Source of the DNA: a bacterium UBP2_UBA2255
Lineage (GTDB): Bacteria; Edwardsbacteria; AC1; EtOH8
DNA: 31,461 bases
Assembly: GCA_002347565.1 (NCBI GenBank)
Contig: DDXR01000009.1
Location: 1-31,461 of the forward strand
Direction: 5' to 3'
Both the position numbers and the translations under genes were made by a program. Each line of letters starts with the position of its first letter. Positions within the stretch are counted from its first letter, which is position 1. This document shows, one piece after another, positions 1-6,423 of this stretch. Below the pieces are notes generated by a model. It did not search any database. It was not told where the DNA came from and was given only the letters and a program-made list of their open reading frames with translations.

Positions 1-96
1 CGGGGGGGGGGGGGGCGGACGCTGCTGGCCACGTTCGGGGAGCGGTATAAGGAGTACATAAAGCGGACCAAGCGGCTGGTGCCGGGGGTGTGCTGA
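1..96 (+). CDS. C-terminal tail of an isoprenylcysteine carboxyl methyltransferase (ICMT/PEMT)-like protein, partial
   Basis: The open frame from base 1 ends at TGA 94-96. It reads ...TLLATFGERYKEYIKRTKRL, then VPGVC. The pattern F-G-x-x-Y-x-x-Y-x-x-R-T-x-R-L-x-P-G is how small membrane methyltransferases of the ICMT/PEMT type usually end, so the rest of the gene would lie left of the window. Only 31 codons are visible and the first five come from a poly-G run, so those residues are unreliable. GC-rich codons match the main genome and contrast sharply with the AT-rich DNA that follows. The family call is inference from a short motif; catalytic parts cannot be seen. Confidence 0.5.
   Translation, partial: RGGGGRTLLATFGERYKEYIKRTKRLVPGVC
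2..15. repeat. Run of 14 G at the window edge
   Basis: Fourteen consecutive G follow the first C. In the reading frame of the gene tail this gives an implausible glycine run just before recognisable protein. It may be a contig-end sequencing or assembly artefact rather than real sequence. Confidence 0.7.
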
Positions 97-226
97 TAAC
101 CAGCAACATTAACAAGGAGGAACGAGCATGATTACGGGATAGCGTAACATTTTAGGGGAAGTCAATTAATTGATGTATTTATTATGATAAGCGAGAATAT
201 GAAGAAACAACAACAAAGGAACAAAG
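97..226. other. Junction from GC-rich to AT-rich DNA with an orphan ribosome site and start codon
   Basis: A strong Shine-Dalgarno AAGGAGG (115-121) and an ATG at 128-130 follow the methyltransferase tail, but the frame stops after four codons (M-I-T-G-stop). From here the DNA becomes AT-rich until about 990. The orphan signal looks like the start of a gene whose body was displaced. No other gene is supported here. Confidence 0.45.
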
Positions 227-439
227 ATGGGACAGATACAAAAATTTCTGGACTGTATATTGTTGATTAGCAATAGTAATAATTGTTATGTTATATTGGG
301 ATTTTTGATGAATATTTTTGCGTTTATAAATATTTCAAGTAGTAAAGTATCCTTCTAGTTATCTAATAGAAATGTATATATATTGACAGCTGGTTTTATA
401 ATGATACTTGCAAGTATTGTGAAACTGTTTGTGAAGTAG
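227..439 (+). pseudogene. Small two-helix membrane ORF interrupted by an in-frame amber stop
   Basis: ATG 227 has a good Shine-Dalgarno (AAAGGA, 215-220, six bases away). The frame runs 43 codons with a hydrophobic stretch (CYVILGFLMNIFAFI), meets TAG at 356-358, then continues in the same frame for 26 more codons with a second hydrophobic stretch (YILTAGFIMILASIV) to TAG at 437-439. Both halves look membrane-like, so the simplest reading is a short two-helix protein broken by one nonsense mutation. A real 43-residue peptide (227-358) cannot be excluded. No family is recognised. The AT-rich composition matches the following gene and not the rest of the window, which suggests both arrived together. 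Confidence 0.35.
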
Positions 440-459
440 TAGAATCTAATCAAATGGTG

Positions 460-484
460 CTGGGCGGGTGTAATGCCCGCCCAG
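460..484. repeat. GC-rich hairpin, 9-bp perfect stem
   Basis: CTGGGCGGG, a 7-base loop, then CCCGCCCAG, set in otherwise AT-rich DNA between the broken ORF and the gene at 508. It has no following T-run, so it is a weak terminator candidate. It may be a dispersed palindrome. Confidence 0.5.
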
Positions 485-507
485 TCCGAAAGATAGGTAG
501 CTCTAAT

Positions 508-966
508 ATGAAGATATATCATCCTGAAAATGAATTAGGTAAGTTACAAAGAATCTACAAACCAAGTTCTAGTATTTTTATTCTTCTCTTCCTGGGATTT
601 CTATTTTGTGTATGTTCGTTTACCTCTTTATTGTTTTTTGACCTATCAGCATTATTCTATACAATACCATTATTCATTGGTGGTGTTATACTATGTATAT
701 ATGCATTAGTCAACATCAGGTTGAAGATTATTGTTTACGACAATGGAGTAACTTTTAAAAGAGCGAGTCGTATAGATAGGTACGTTTGGTCTGATATCGT
801 TAGTTTAGATGGTGGTGGTACAAAACACATTTTAAATCTAATACCTGTAGGCACAATGTATAAATTCACTATCCTGTTTAAGGACCAGAATAGGATAAAA
901 CTGACTCAGAATATAGATCATGTTAATTTGCTTGTTGCCTCAATAAAGCAACATATAAATTGCTAA
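508..966 (+). CDS. Two-helix membrane protein with a cytoplasmic PH-like (DUF6585-type) domain, hypothetical
   Basis: A 152-residue product, MKIYHPENELG... Residues 21-45 and 48-68 are strongly hydrophobic and form a hairpin of two membrane helices. The soluble tail (about 70-152) has a strand-rich pattern with YDNGVTFKR and W-x-D-I, the signature seen in bacterial PH-like domains of small membrane proteins such as DUF6585; that assignment is tentative. An upstream in-frame ATG at 454 would start inside the GC hairpin and add a non-matching N-terminus, so 508 is preferred, although its ribosome site (GGTAG) is poor. Codons are AT-rich, unlike all genes to the right until the end of the window. 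It is probably part of a horizontally acquired islet. Function unknown. Confidence 0.55.
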   Translation: MKIYHPENELGKLQRIYKPSSSIFILLFLGFLFCVCSFTSLLFFDLSALFYTIPLFIGGVILCIYALVNIRLKIIVYDNGVTFKRASRIDRYVWSDIVSLDGGGTKHILNLIPVGTMYKFTILFKDQNRIKLTQNIDHVNLLVASIKQHINC

Positions 967-997
967 TCACTTGTTTTCAAGTTAAAGGTTACCAGCC

Positions 998-2230
998 ATG
1001 GCCAAAAAGATCGCCGCCATCGTCTTCGTGTTCTTCTGCACCTGCGTGGCCTGGGTGATTCTGGGCGGGGTCACGGTCGACCGCACCAACTCGCAGGACA
1101 AGAAGCTGAAGAGCGCCGTGGGCCAGCTGTGGGGCGCGCCCCAGCGCCAGGCCGCGCCGCGGGTCTACTACCAGACCAAGGAAGAGCAGAAGGTCGTCCG
1201 CACCACGGACGAGGGCAAGACCGTCACCGAGACCCGCACCAACACCGTCAGCCACCACCTCAACCTGGAATCCAGCGACATCAAGGCCGACTTGCGGCTG
1301 GCCCACCGCAAGAAGGGCCTGCTGTGGTACTCCACGTATAACGTAGGGTTCAATGCGACGTACGGGGTCGTGAACAGCACCGGCCAGGCCCGCGACGTCT
1401 GGTTCGAGTACTCGTTCCCGTCCTCGGACGGCATCTACGACGACTTCACGCTGTCGGTCGACGGCGTCGCCGAGAAGGAGGTCTCGCCCAGCGGCGGCAA
1501 GGTCTACAAGCCGCTGCGGCTGGCCCCGGGGCAGGGCGCGCAGGTGCGCGTGGCCTACCGCTCGCAGGGCCTGGACGAGTGGTGGTACGTGTTCGGCTCG
1601 GACGTGTCCCAGGTCCGCAACTTCAAGCTGGACATGACCACGGACTTCAACAGAATAGATTTCCCCGAAAACAGCATTTCACCAACAGCCAAAAGCCAAC
1701 AAGCCAACGGCTGGAATCTGGTGTGGCAGTACGCCAACCTGATCTCCGGCATCCAGATCGGCATGGCGATGCCCAAAAAGGTCAACCCCGGCCCGTTCGT
1801 CAGCAAGATCACATTCTTCGCGCCGGTGTCGCTGTTCCTGTTCTTCTTTCTGCTGTTCATCATCACGGCCATCCGCGGCAAAAGGCTGCACCCGATGCAC
1901 TACTTCTTCGTGGCCGCGTCGTTCTTCGCCTTCCACCTGCTGATGGCCTACCTGGCCGACCACGTGGACATCACGGCGGCGTTCTTCATCTGCACCGCGG
2001 TCTCGCTGTTCCTGACGGTCTCCTACATGCGGATCGTGGCCGGGGCCAAGTTCGCCTTCATCGAGACGGCCATCGCCCAGCTGGTCTACCTGGTGTTCTT
2101 CTCCTACGCCTTCTTCTGGGAGGGCTACACCGGGCTGGCCATCACCGTCTGCTGCATCGCGACGCTGTTCGTGGTGATGCAGTTCACGGCCCGGATCGAC
2201 TGGGAGCGGCAGTTTGCCAGCAAGACCTAA
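998..2230 (+). CDS. CreD-like inner membrane protein
   Basis: 410 residues. One N-terminal helix (about 5-25) is followed by a large non-cytoplasmic region (about 30-265), then five or so helices to the C-terminus. The C-terminal block (LHPMHYFFVAASFFAFHLLMAYLADH region, A-F-F, then S-Y-M-R) matches the CreD pattern, in which a conserved helix pair contains an F-x-L-L-x-x-L-x-x-H segment. CreD proteins are linked to cell-envelope stress but their biochemical role is unclear. The ATG at 998 has only a weak AAAGG upstream. A good unused Shine-Dalgarno and ATG sits at 115-130, so an AT-rich insertion may have separated this gene from its original leader. A short AT-richer patch lies at about 1650-1710 (NRIDFPENSISPTAKSQQA). 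Family confidence is moderate. Confidence 0.65.
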   Translation: MAKKIAAIVFVFFCTCVAWVILGGVTVDRTNSQDKKLKSAVGQLWGAPQRQAAPRVYYQTKEEQKVVRTTDEGKTVTETRTNTVSHHLNLESSDIKADLRLAHRKKGLLWYSTYNVGFNATYGVVNSTGQARDVWFEYSFPSSDGIYDDFTLSVDGVAEKEVSPSGGKVYKPLRLAPGQGAQVRVAYRSQGLDEWWYVFGSDVSQVRNFKLDMTTDFNRIDFPENSISPTAKSQQANGWNLVWQYANLISGIQIGMAMPKKVNPGPFVSKITFFAPVSLFLFFFLLFIITAIRGKRLHPMHYFFVAASFFAFHLLMAYLADHVDITAAFFICTAVSLFLTVSYMRIVAGAKFAFIETAIAQLVYLVFFSYAFFWEGYTGLAITVCCIATLFVVMQFTARIDWERQFASKT

Positions 2231-2236
2231 CCCCAA

Positions 2237-2259
2237 CCCCTTCCCGCTGCGGGAAGGGG
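2237..2259. repeat. Palindrome, 11-bp arms (REP-like)
   Basis: CCCCTTCCCGC, T, GCGGGAAGGGG directly after the CreD-like stop codon. The same core recurs inside the larger hairpin at 2828-2877. It could act as a transcript-end hairpin although no T-run follows. Confidence 0.8.
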
Positions 2260-2287
2260 CCGTCACCGGATTGCCCGACACGAGCGT

Positions 2288-2309
2288 GATTCCTGCGAAA
2301 GCAGGAATC
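2288..2309. repeat. Hairpin GATTCCTGC-GAAA-GCAGGAATC
   Basis: A perfect 9-bp stem closed by a GAAA tetraloop. It is a half-element of the ATTCCNGC-type repeat found in fuller form at 18158-18220, with the same following CCAG. Confidence 0.8.
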
Positions 2310-2395
2310 CAGTAGTTCTGAACTCAACCCCGTCCCTTCCCTTTCAAAGAGAAGGGAGCAAGGAATGGGTTCGATGGCGGGGACATAAAAAGCAA

Positions 2396-2415
2396 GGACA
2401 TGGCGCGCCATGTCC
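2396..2415. repeat. 20-bp perfect palindrome
   Basis: Reads GGACATGGCGCGCCATGTCC. Its arm GGACATGGCG is shared with the palindrome at 3228-3264, so the two probably belong to one repeat family. Confidence 0.85.
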
Positions 2416-2448
2416 CAACGAGGCAGATCAACCGATAACGATAGGTAA

Positions 2449-2468
2449 GGGCAATTCATGAATTGCCC
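2449..2468. repeat. 20-bp perfect palindrome just upstream of the NrdD-tail gene
   Basis: Reads GGGCAATTCATGAATTGCCC and ends five bases before the AAAGGAG ribosome site (2474-2480). In the transcript it could fold into a hairpin next to the start of translation. It may also be a dispersed palindrome that landed in a leader. Confidence 0.85.
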
Positions 2469-2486
2469 CAACGAAAGGAGCGAGCC

Positions 2487-2774
2487 ATGGAACTGCAGGA
2501 GCTGAAGGACAAGCTGGCCTCGGAAAAGGGCACGTTCGAGTTCTCCGAGGGCGACGAGGGCGTCTACATCCGCAACAAGCGCTACGACACCAAGGTCCAC
2601 GCCAGCTACGAGGCCATCGCCAAGCACGACTGGCCGGCCATCAAGGCGGTGACCGTGGGCGGCCGCGACGTCTCGCACATCACCCGCGTCACCGGTTACT
2701 TCACCATCGTCGAGGGCTGGAACAAGGGCAAGATCGGCGAGCTGCGCGACCGCAACCGGGCGACGATAAAGTAG
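2487..2774 (+). CDS. Free-standing NrdD-like glycyl-radical tail protein
   Basis: 95 residues, starting at ATG 2487 behind AAAGGAG; the frame extends upstream to 2463 but without a ribosome site. The C-terminal third contains RVTGY (67-71, Gly70) followed by W-N-K-G-K-x-x-E-L-R-D-R (78-89). This resembles the extreme C-terminus of class III ribonucleotide reductase NrdD, where the glycyl radical sits in R-V-x-G-Y. There is no cysteine anywhere, so neither the NrdD active-site cysteines nor its C-terminal zinc ribbon are present. The N-terminal 60 residues are not recognised. Short proteins of this kind are often labelled 'anaerobic ribonucleoside-triphosphate reductase' in databases. It heads a cluster with glutaredoxin and an NrdG-type activase, which fits a radical-bearing small subunit or spare part. 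Radical formation is inference. Confidence 0.65.
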   Translation: MELQELKDKLASEKGTFEFSEGDEGVYIRNKRYDTKVHASYEAIAKHDWPAIKAVTVGGRDVSHITRVTGYFTIVEGWNKGKIGELRDRNRATIK

Positions 2775-2801
2775 CGGGGCCCTCGGATACCCCTCCCATG
2801 G

Positions 2802-2827
2802 CCCTCCCCGAACGCGTTCGGGGAGGG
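2802..2827. repeat. 26-bp perfect palindrome
   Basis: Arms of 13 bases (CCCTCCCCGAACG / CGTTCGGGGAGGG) with no spacer. It abuts the next hairpin at 2828, so the gap between two nrd-cluster genes is almost entirely palindromic. Confidence 0.85.
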
Positions 2828-2877
2828 GACCTAACCCCGAACCCCTTCCCGCTGCGGGAAGGGGCAGGGGTTAGGTC
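2828..2877. repeat. 50-bp REP-like double palindrome
   Basis: Outer arms GACCTAACCCC / GGGGTTAGGTC surround an inner palindrome with arms CCCCTTCCCGC / GCGGGAAGGGG. The same architecture with different inner arms occurs at 20352-20399, again just before a gene start. Confidence 0.85.
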
Positions 2878-2904
2878 AACAGCGCAAGCGAAGGAACTCA
2901 CCGC

Positions 2905-3210
2905 ATGCAAGTGCTCGTCTTCGGCCGGCCCAGCTGCCAGGTGTGCAAGCAGGCCATCGAGAAGGTCGGCTATTTCCTCAACAAGTGGGACTACGCCAAG
3001 CAGGTCCCCATCAACTACTTCGACATGGACACGGTGGACGGCCTGGCCGAGGGCGCCTTCCACGAGGTGTCCGACATCCCCACGGTCGTCCTGCAGTACA
3101 AGAAGCAGGAGCTGGACCGCTGGGTGAAGCGGCCGCCGCTCTCCAAGGAGCTGAAGCCGCACCTGGACAAGGCGTTCAAGGGCGAGGCCGGCCCGGACGA
3201 GGAAGAATAG
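2905..3210 (+). CDS. Glutaredoxin/NrdH-like thiol redox protein
   Basis: 101 residues. The N-terminus MQVLVFGRPSC is a thioredoxin-fold first strand leading into C11-Q-V-C14, the redox-active CxxC at the expected place. DIPTVV (near residue 60) supplies the cis-proline loop of the fold. Family members are usually 75-100 residues; the acidic tail GEAGPDEEE is extra. An AAGGA lies upstream of ATG 2905. Its place between the glycyl-radical tail protein and the NrdG-type activase suggests it supplies electrons to, or repairs thiols in, a ribonucleotide reductase. No large NrdD or NrdA subunit is in the window, so the partner is unproven. A general glutaredoxin role is the alternative. Confidence 0.75.
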   Translation: MQVLVFGRPSCQVCKQAIEKVGYFLNKWDYAKQVPINYFDMDTVDGLAEGAFHEVSDIPTVVLQYKKQELDRWVKRPPLSKELKPHLDKAFKGEAGPDEEE

Positions 3211-3227
3211 GGCGGATCCGCGGTTCG

Positions 3228-3264
3228 CGCCATGTCCGCATATCGCCGATATGCGGACATGGCG
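3228..3264. repeat. 37-bp near-palindrome, 18-bp perfect arms
   Basis: The arms are CGCCATGTCCGCATATCG and its exact complement around a single C. It sits in the gap between the glutaredoxin and DUF4389 genes and shares GGACATGGCG with the palindrome at 2396-2415. Confidence 0.9.
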
Positions 3265-3330
3265 TTCTGTGCTGGCGGTGAAGGAACCGGCAGCAATACC
3301 ATCAATACATCTGCATCAAGGAGCTGGACC

Positions 3331-3966
3331 ATGACGGATGAGATCAAGGCGCCGTACCCGGCCAGGCTCGAGGTCGAATACACCCCGGTGCATGACCGCT
3401 GGACCGTTTTCTTCCGGATCTTCTACGCCGTACCCATCCTGATCGTCTGGGCCCTGCTGTTCGCCCACGGCGGCGGGTCGTCCGATCACGGCTCCGGGTC
3501 GAACGCGGCCTGGGGCGCCGGCGTCATCTTCCTGCCGGCCCTGCTGATGATCGTCTTCCGGCAGAAATACCCCAGATGGTGGTACGATTGGAACCTGAAC
3601 CTGGTGAGGTTCGGGACGCGGGTCACCGCCTTCGTCCTGCTGCTGCGCGACGAGTACCCGTCGACCGACGAGGAGCAGGCGGTCAAGGTCGACTTCGCCT
3701 ACCCCGACGCCCGCGGCGGCCTCGACCGCTGGCTGCCGCTGGTCAAGTGGCTGCTGGCCTTCCCGCACTACGTCTGCCTGGCCGGGCTGGGCGTGGCGGT
3801 GGCGGTCTTCACCGTGGTATCGTGGTTCGCCATCCTGTTCACCGGGACGTACCCGCGGGCGATGTTCGACCTGGTGACGGGGACGATGCGCTGGGGGCTG
3901 CGGGTGGGCGCCTACGCCTTCCTGCTGGTGACCGACCAGTACCCGCCGTTCCGGCTGTCGCAATAG
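3331..3966 (+). CDS. DUF4389-family membrane protein
   Basis: 211 residues from ATG 3331, which has AAGGAG at 3318-3323; an upstream ATG at 3232 lies inside the palindrome and is unlikely. The N-terminal Y-P-A-R-L-E-V-E-Y region followed by repeated helices, W-W-Y-D-W-N-L-N-L-V-R-F, E-Y-P-S-T and a second Y-P-x-x-M-F-D-L half is the pattern of DUF4389, a multi-helix bacterial membrane family of unknown function. About four membrane helices are visible (about 25-45, 56-75, 140-165 and 170-190). It lies between the redox gene and the activase with small gaps, so co-transcription is likely. A functional link to nucleotide reduction is not established. Confidence 0.75.
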   Translation: MTDEIKAPYPARLEVEYTPVHDRWTVFFRIFYAVPILIVWALLFAHGGGSSDHGSGSNAAWGAGVIFLPALLMIVFRQKYPRWWYDWNLNLVRFGTRVTAFVLLLRDEYPSTDEEQAVKVDFAYPDARGGLDRWLPLVKWLLAFPHYVCLAGLGVAVAVFTVVSWFAILFTGTYPRAMFDLVTGTMRWGLRVGAYAFLLVTDQYPPFRLSQ

Positions 3967-3991
3967 GGGAACGGCCGCGCCGGGAGCCGGA

Positions 3992-4708
3992 ATGGAGATC
4001 AAGGGCTTCATCGAGACGTCGCTGATCGACTGGGACGGCAGGCTGGCCGCGGTCATCTTCCTTCCCGGCTGCAACTTCCGCTGCCCAATGTGCCACAACC
4101 ACCAGATGGTGCAGCAGCCGGACATCCTGCCGACGGTGGCCTGGGAGACGGTGACGGCGGCGCTGACACGCCACCGGGGCTGGATCGACGGCGTGGTGGT
4201 CACCGGGGGCGAGCCCACCATCCACGCCGAGCTGCCGGCGCTGCTGCGATGGATCAAGCAGCTGGGGCTGGGGGTCAAACTGGACACCAACGGCGCCCTG
4301 CCGGACGTGCTGGAGCACCTGTTCGAGGACCGGCTGGTCGATTATGCGGCCATGGACATCAAGGCGCCGCTGGACGAGCGTTACGCCAAGGCCGCGGGCG
4401 CCAGGGCGGACCTGGGGGCCATCCGCAGGAGCATCGGGCTGCTCATGTCCCGGGCGCCCGACTACGAGTTCCGCACCACCGTGCTGCCGCTCTTCATGAA
4501 GCGGGGCGACGTCGGGTCGATCGGCCTTGAGATCAGGGGCGCGCGGCGGTGGGTGCTGCAGCAGTACCTGCCGGGGCACGCCGACGCGGAGGCGGCGCGC
4601 CGGCTGTGGCCCTACAGCGACGAGATCCTGCTGACGATGCGGGAGGAGGGGGCGGCGTACGTGGAGCAGTGCGTGGCGCGGGGGGTGGTGACGGTGGCGG
4701 GGGAATGA
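3992..4708 (+). CDS. Anaerobic ribonucleotide reductase activating protein, NrdG-type radical SAM enzyme
   Basis: 238 residues. C27-N-F-R-C31-P-M-C34 is the CxxxCxxC motif that binds the 4Fe-4S cluster of radical SAM enzymes, and TGGEP (71-75) is the SAM-binding motif. The N-terminus MEIKGFIETSLIDWDGRLAA and P-G-C-N-F-R-C-P-x-C-H-N fit the NrdG/pyruvate-formate-lyase-activase group, especially the longer activases (about 230 residues) that sit beside NrdD. Such enzymes abstract hydrogen from a glycine of the target to create the radical. ATG 3992 has GGGAG at 3982-3986 and begins 26 bases after the DUF4389 stop. The neighbouring small RVTGY protein is an obvious candidate target. Whether a full NrdD exists elsewhere cannot be seen. 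Confidence 0.85.
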   Translation: MEIKGFIETSLIDWDGRLAAVIFLPGCNFRCPMCHNHQMVQQPDILPTVAWETVTAALTRHRGWIDGVVVTGGEPTIHAELPALLRWIKQLGLGVKLDTNGALPDVLEHLFEDRLVDYAAMDIKAPLDERYAKAAGARADLGAIRRSIGLLMSRAPDYEFRTTVLPLFMKRGDVGSIGLEIRGARRWVLQQYLPGHADAEAARRLWPYSDEILLTMREEGAAYVEQCVARGVVTVAGE

Positions 4709-4755
4709 CCGGCGGTGAGCCGTTGTGAACCGCGGTATAAAAAGGGATGACCCTA

Positions 4756-4784
4756 TTGACAAACGGGCGCGTTTCATTTATGAT
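4756..4784 (+). promoter_or_regulatory. Strong sigma-70-type promoter for the vWA lipoprotein gene
   Basis: TTGACA (4756-4761), a 17-base spacer, then TATGAT (4779-4784). The predicted start of transcription is about 20 bases before ATG 4812. Confidence 0.85.
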
Positions 4785-4811
4785 ACTGACAACCAGTAGA
4801 GGGGGACGGCC

Positions 4812-5840
4812 ATGAAACGCTTGAACCGCATCGTCCTTGTCGCCGTGCTGTGCGCCTTGGTGGCCGCCGGCATCGCGTGCAAGGGCAAGAATCCCGTGAT
4901 CCCGCTTCAGGGGATCAACGACCCGGACGCCCTGTTCATGGTGTACATCATGGGCGTGCCGATGCTGCGCTCCGACTTCGCCGGCACCGGGCGGTTTGAC
5001 CTGTCGGTGATCGGGCTGACGTTCAACGAGAACGTGTTCTGGGGGACATCGGCCAACTCGACCATGTCGGTGTACTGCTCCACCGGGACCTACACGCCGG
5101 TGATCGAGGCCATCAACCAGCGCGTGCCCAGCCTCAGCCAGATCGCCGTCCAGATCGTGTTCGACGGCAGCGGCAGCATGTCGGGCAGCGATCCCAGCTA
5201 CGTACGGCGCGAGGCCGGCAGGATCTTCATCCGCAAGCTGGCCCAACGCAACCTGGCGCACCGGGTGGCGGTGGCGGAGTTCGCCGGCAACACCGGCGAC
5301 TACTATTTCAACCTGTGGCGCGACTTCACGGCGGTGTCCGACAGCCTGCCGCTGTTCGCCGCCTTCGACTCGCTGGACAACGACGGCCTGACCCCGCTGT
5401 ACACGGCGACCCGGCGGGGGATCCAGCACATCGACTCCGCCGTCTCGGCCGCCCAGTTCAACCGCACGGTGATCTCGTTCACCGACGGCTGGGAGAACGA
5501 CAGCTACGCCGCCGACTCGCTGGGGGCGGTCGCGGCCCTGGCGCAGGCCCGGGGCATCCCGGTGTTCGTGGTCGGCTTGGGCCCGGTCGACGTCGCTTCG
5601 ATGATCCGGCTGGCCAGCTACTCGGGCGGGGTCTTCGCCTCGGCCAGCGTCGCCAACGACCTGAAAGGCATCTTTGCGGTGATCGCCGCCAGCCTGACCC
5701 AGGGGTACAACGTCTATACCTGCACGGTCAGGGACGCCCAGGGCAACCCGCCGCCTTCGGGCACCAACCTGCGGTTCACCGTGCGGATCAAGGACGGGGA
5801 CATCCTCAAGGCCAAGGACGTCTGGTTCCAGATCCCCTGA
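4812..5840 (+). CDS. Lipoprotein with a von Willebrand factor A domain
   Basis: 342 residues. The N-terminus MKRLNRIVLVAVLCALVAAG followed by I-A-C23 is a lipoprotein signal, so the protein is probably anchored in a membrane facing the periplasm or cell surface. A vWA domain spans about 112-300. D118-G-S-G-S122 is the DxSxS metal-ion site, followed by G-L-T-P-L-Y and F-T-D-G-W-E, which supply the other metal ligands, and V-F-V-V-G-L-G, a late strand of the fold. vWA domains with an intact metal site usually bind protein partners. The gene has its own strong promoter and ends at a shared terminator. Nothing nearby reveals its ligand. Confidence 0.8.
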   Translation: MKRLNRIVLVAVLCALVAAGIACKGKNPVIPLQGINDPDALFMVYIMGVPMLRSDFAGTGRFDLSVIGLTFNENVFWGTSANSTMSVYCSTGTYTPVIEAINQRVPSLSQIAVQIVFDGSGSMSGSDPSYVRREAGRIFIRKLAQRNLAHRVAVAEFAGNTGDYYFNLWRDFTAVSDSLPLFAAFDSLDNDGLTPLYTATRRGIQHIDSAVSAAQFNRTVISFTDGWENDSYAADSLGAVAALAQARGIPVFVVGLGPVDVASMIRLASYSGGVFASASVANDLKGIFAVIAASLTQGYNVYTCTVRDAQGNPPPSGTNLRFTVRIKDGDILKAKDVWFQIP

Positions 5841-5853
5841 TCATTTGCTGAAG

Positions 5854-5897
5854 AAAAGCCGAAGGCCCGGACCAGATGGTCCGGGCCTTCGGCTTTT
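5854..5897. terminator. Bidirectional rho-independent terminator, 20-bp perfect stem
   Basis: AAAAGCCGAAGGCCCGGACC (5854-5873), loop AGAT, and its exact complement (5878-5897). It begins with AAAA and ends with TTTT, so it works for both convergent genes (stops at 5840 and 5915). Confidence 0.95.
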
Positions 5898-5914
5898 GCT
5901 GCGACCCCGATCGA

Positions 5915-6337
5915 TCAGTTGCAGTTGACCGCGATCGAATCGACAGCGAAGGTTTTATTGTAGCCGTAGGCGTCGGTACCCCAGAATTTCATCCACATGG
6001 TGACCGGCGAGCCCAAGGTGGTCCGAACTGAAGTCAGGCCAGTGACGCTGAACGTGAGAACGACCGAATCGACGTCACCCGGGATGAAGGCGCTGTGGTT
6101 GTATACTGGGGACTGGTCTGTGCCGTAGGCGCCGCGAAAGGTGAACCTGCTGGTCGTTATGATGGCGTCGACATGGTTGATGTTCTTCATGGTGATCGCG
6201 ATGTCGGCGCTGTCCGAGCTGATCCAAAACGGGCTGACCCTGGTTACGATAACCTGCGGCGCCTGGGTCAGCGAACTGCACCCGACCAATGCGACGGCGA
6301 TGACCGCCAGCAGGACGAGGATGTGCTTGCTTTTCAT
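5915..6337 (-). CDS. Small lipoprotein of unknown function
   Basis: 140 residues on the minus strand. MKSKHILVLLAVIAVALVGC20 is a clear lipoprotein signal (lipobox L-V-G-C). The mature part is about 120 residues, rich in strand-forming residues, with an Ig/LEA14-like look (SADIAITMKNINHVDAIIT, then a conserved-looking F-x-F-x-G). Such single-domain lipoproteins often adopt a beta-sandwich, but no family is recognised. It is convergent with the vWA lipoprotein and shares its terminator. It has its own promoter at 6424-6452, with a leader of about 80 bases. Confidence 0.75.
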   Translation of the reverse strand: MKSKHILVLLAVIAVALVGCSSLTQAPQVIVTRVSPFWISSDSADIAITMKNINHVDAIITTSRFTFRGAYGTDQSPVYNHSAFIPGDVDSVVLTFSVTGLTSVRTTLGSPVTMWMKFWGTDAYGYNKTFAVDSIAVNCN

Positions 6338-6423
6338 CGGAACGGACCCTCCATTAAGTATGGATGATGGCCTGTGTGGATATGGAATTGATTCGTTGGT
6401 AGAAGAAAATCCGATATAATGTT

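Noticed and set aside
374..420. Promoter from TTGACA near 384 for the gene at 508
   Set aside because: The TATAAT that follows is only about nine bases away and the hexamer at proper spacing is poor; too weak to annotate.
454..507. N-terminal extension of the AT-rich membrane protein to ATG 454
   Set aside because: It would translate the GC hairpin at 460-484 and adds residues unlike a membrane protein start; ATG 508 leads directly into the recognisable protein.
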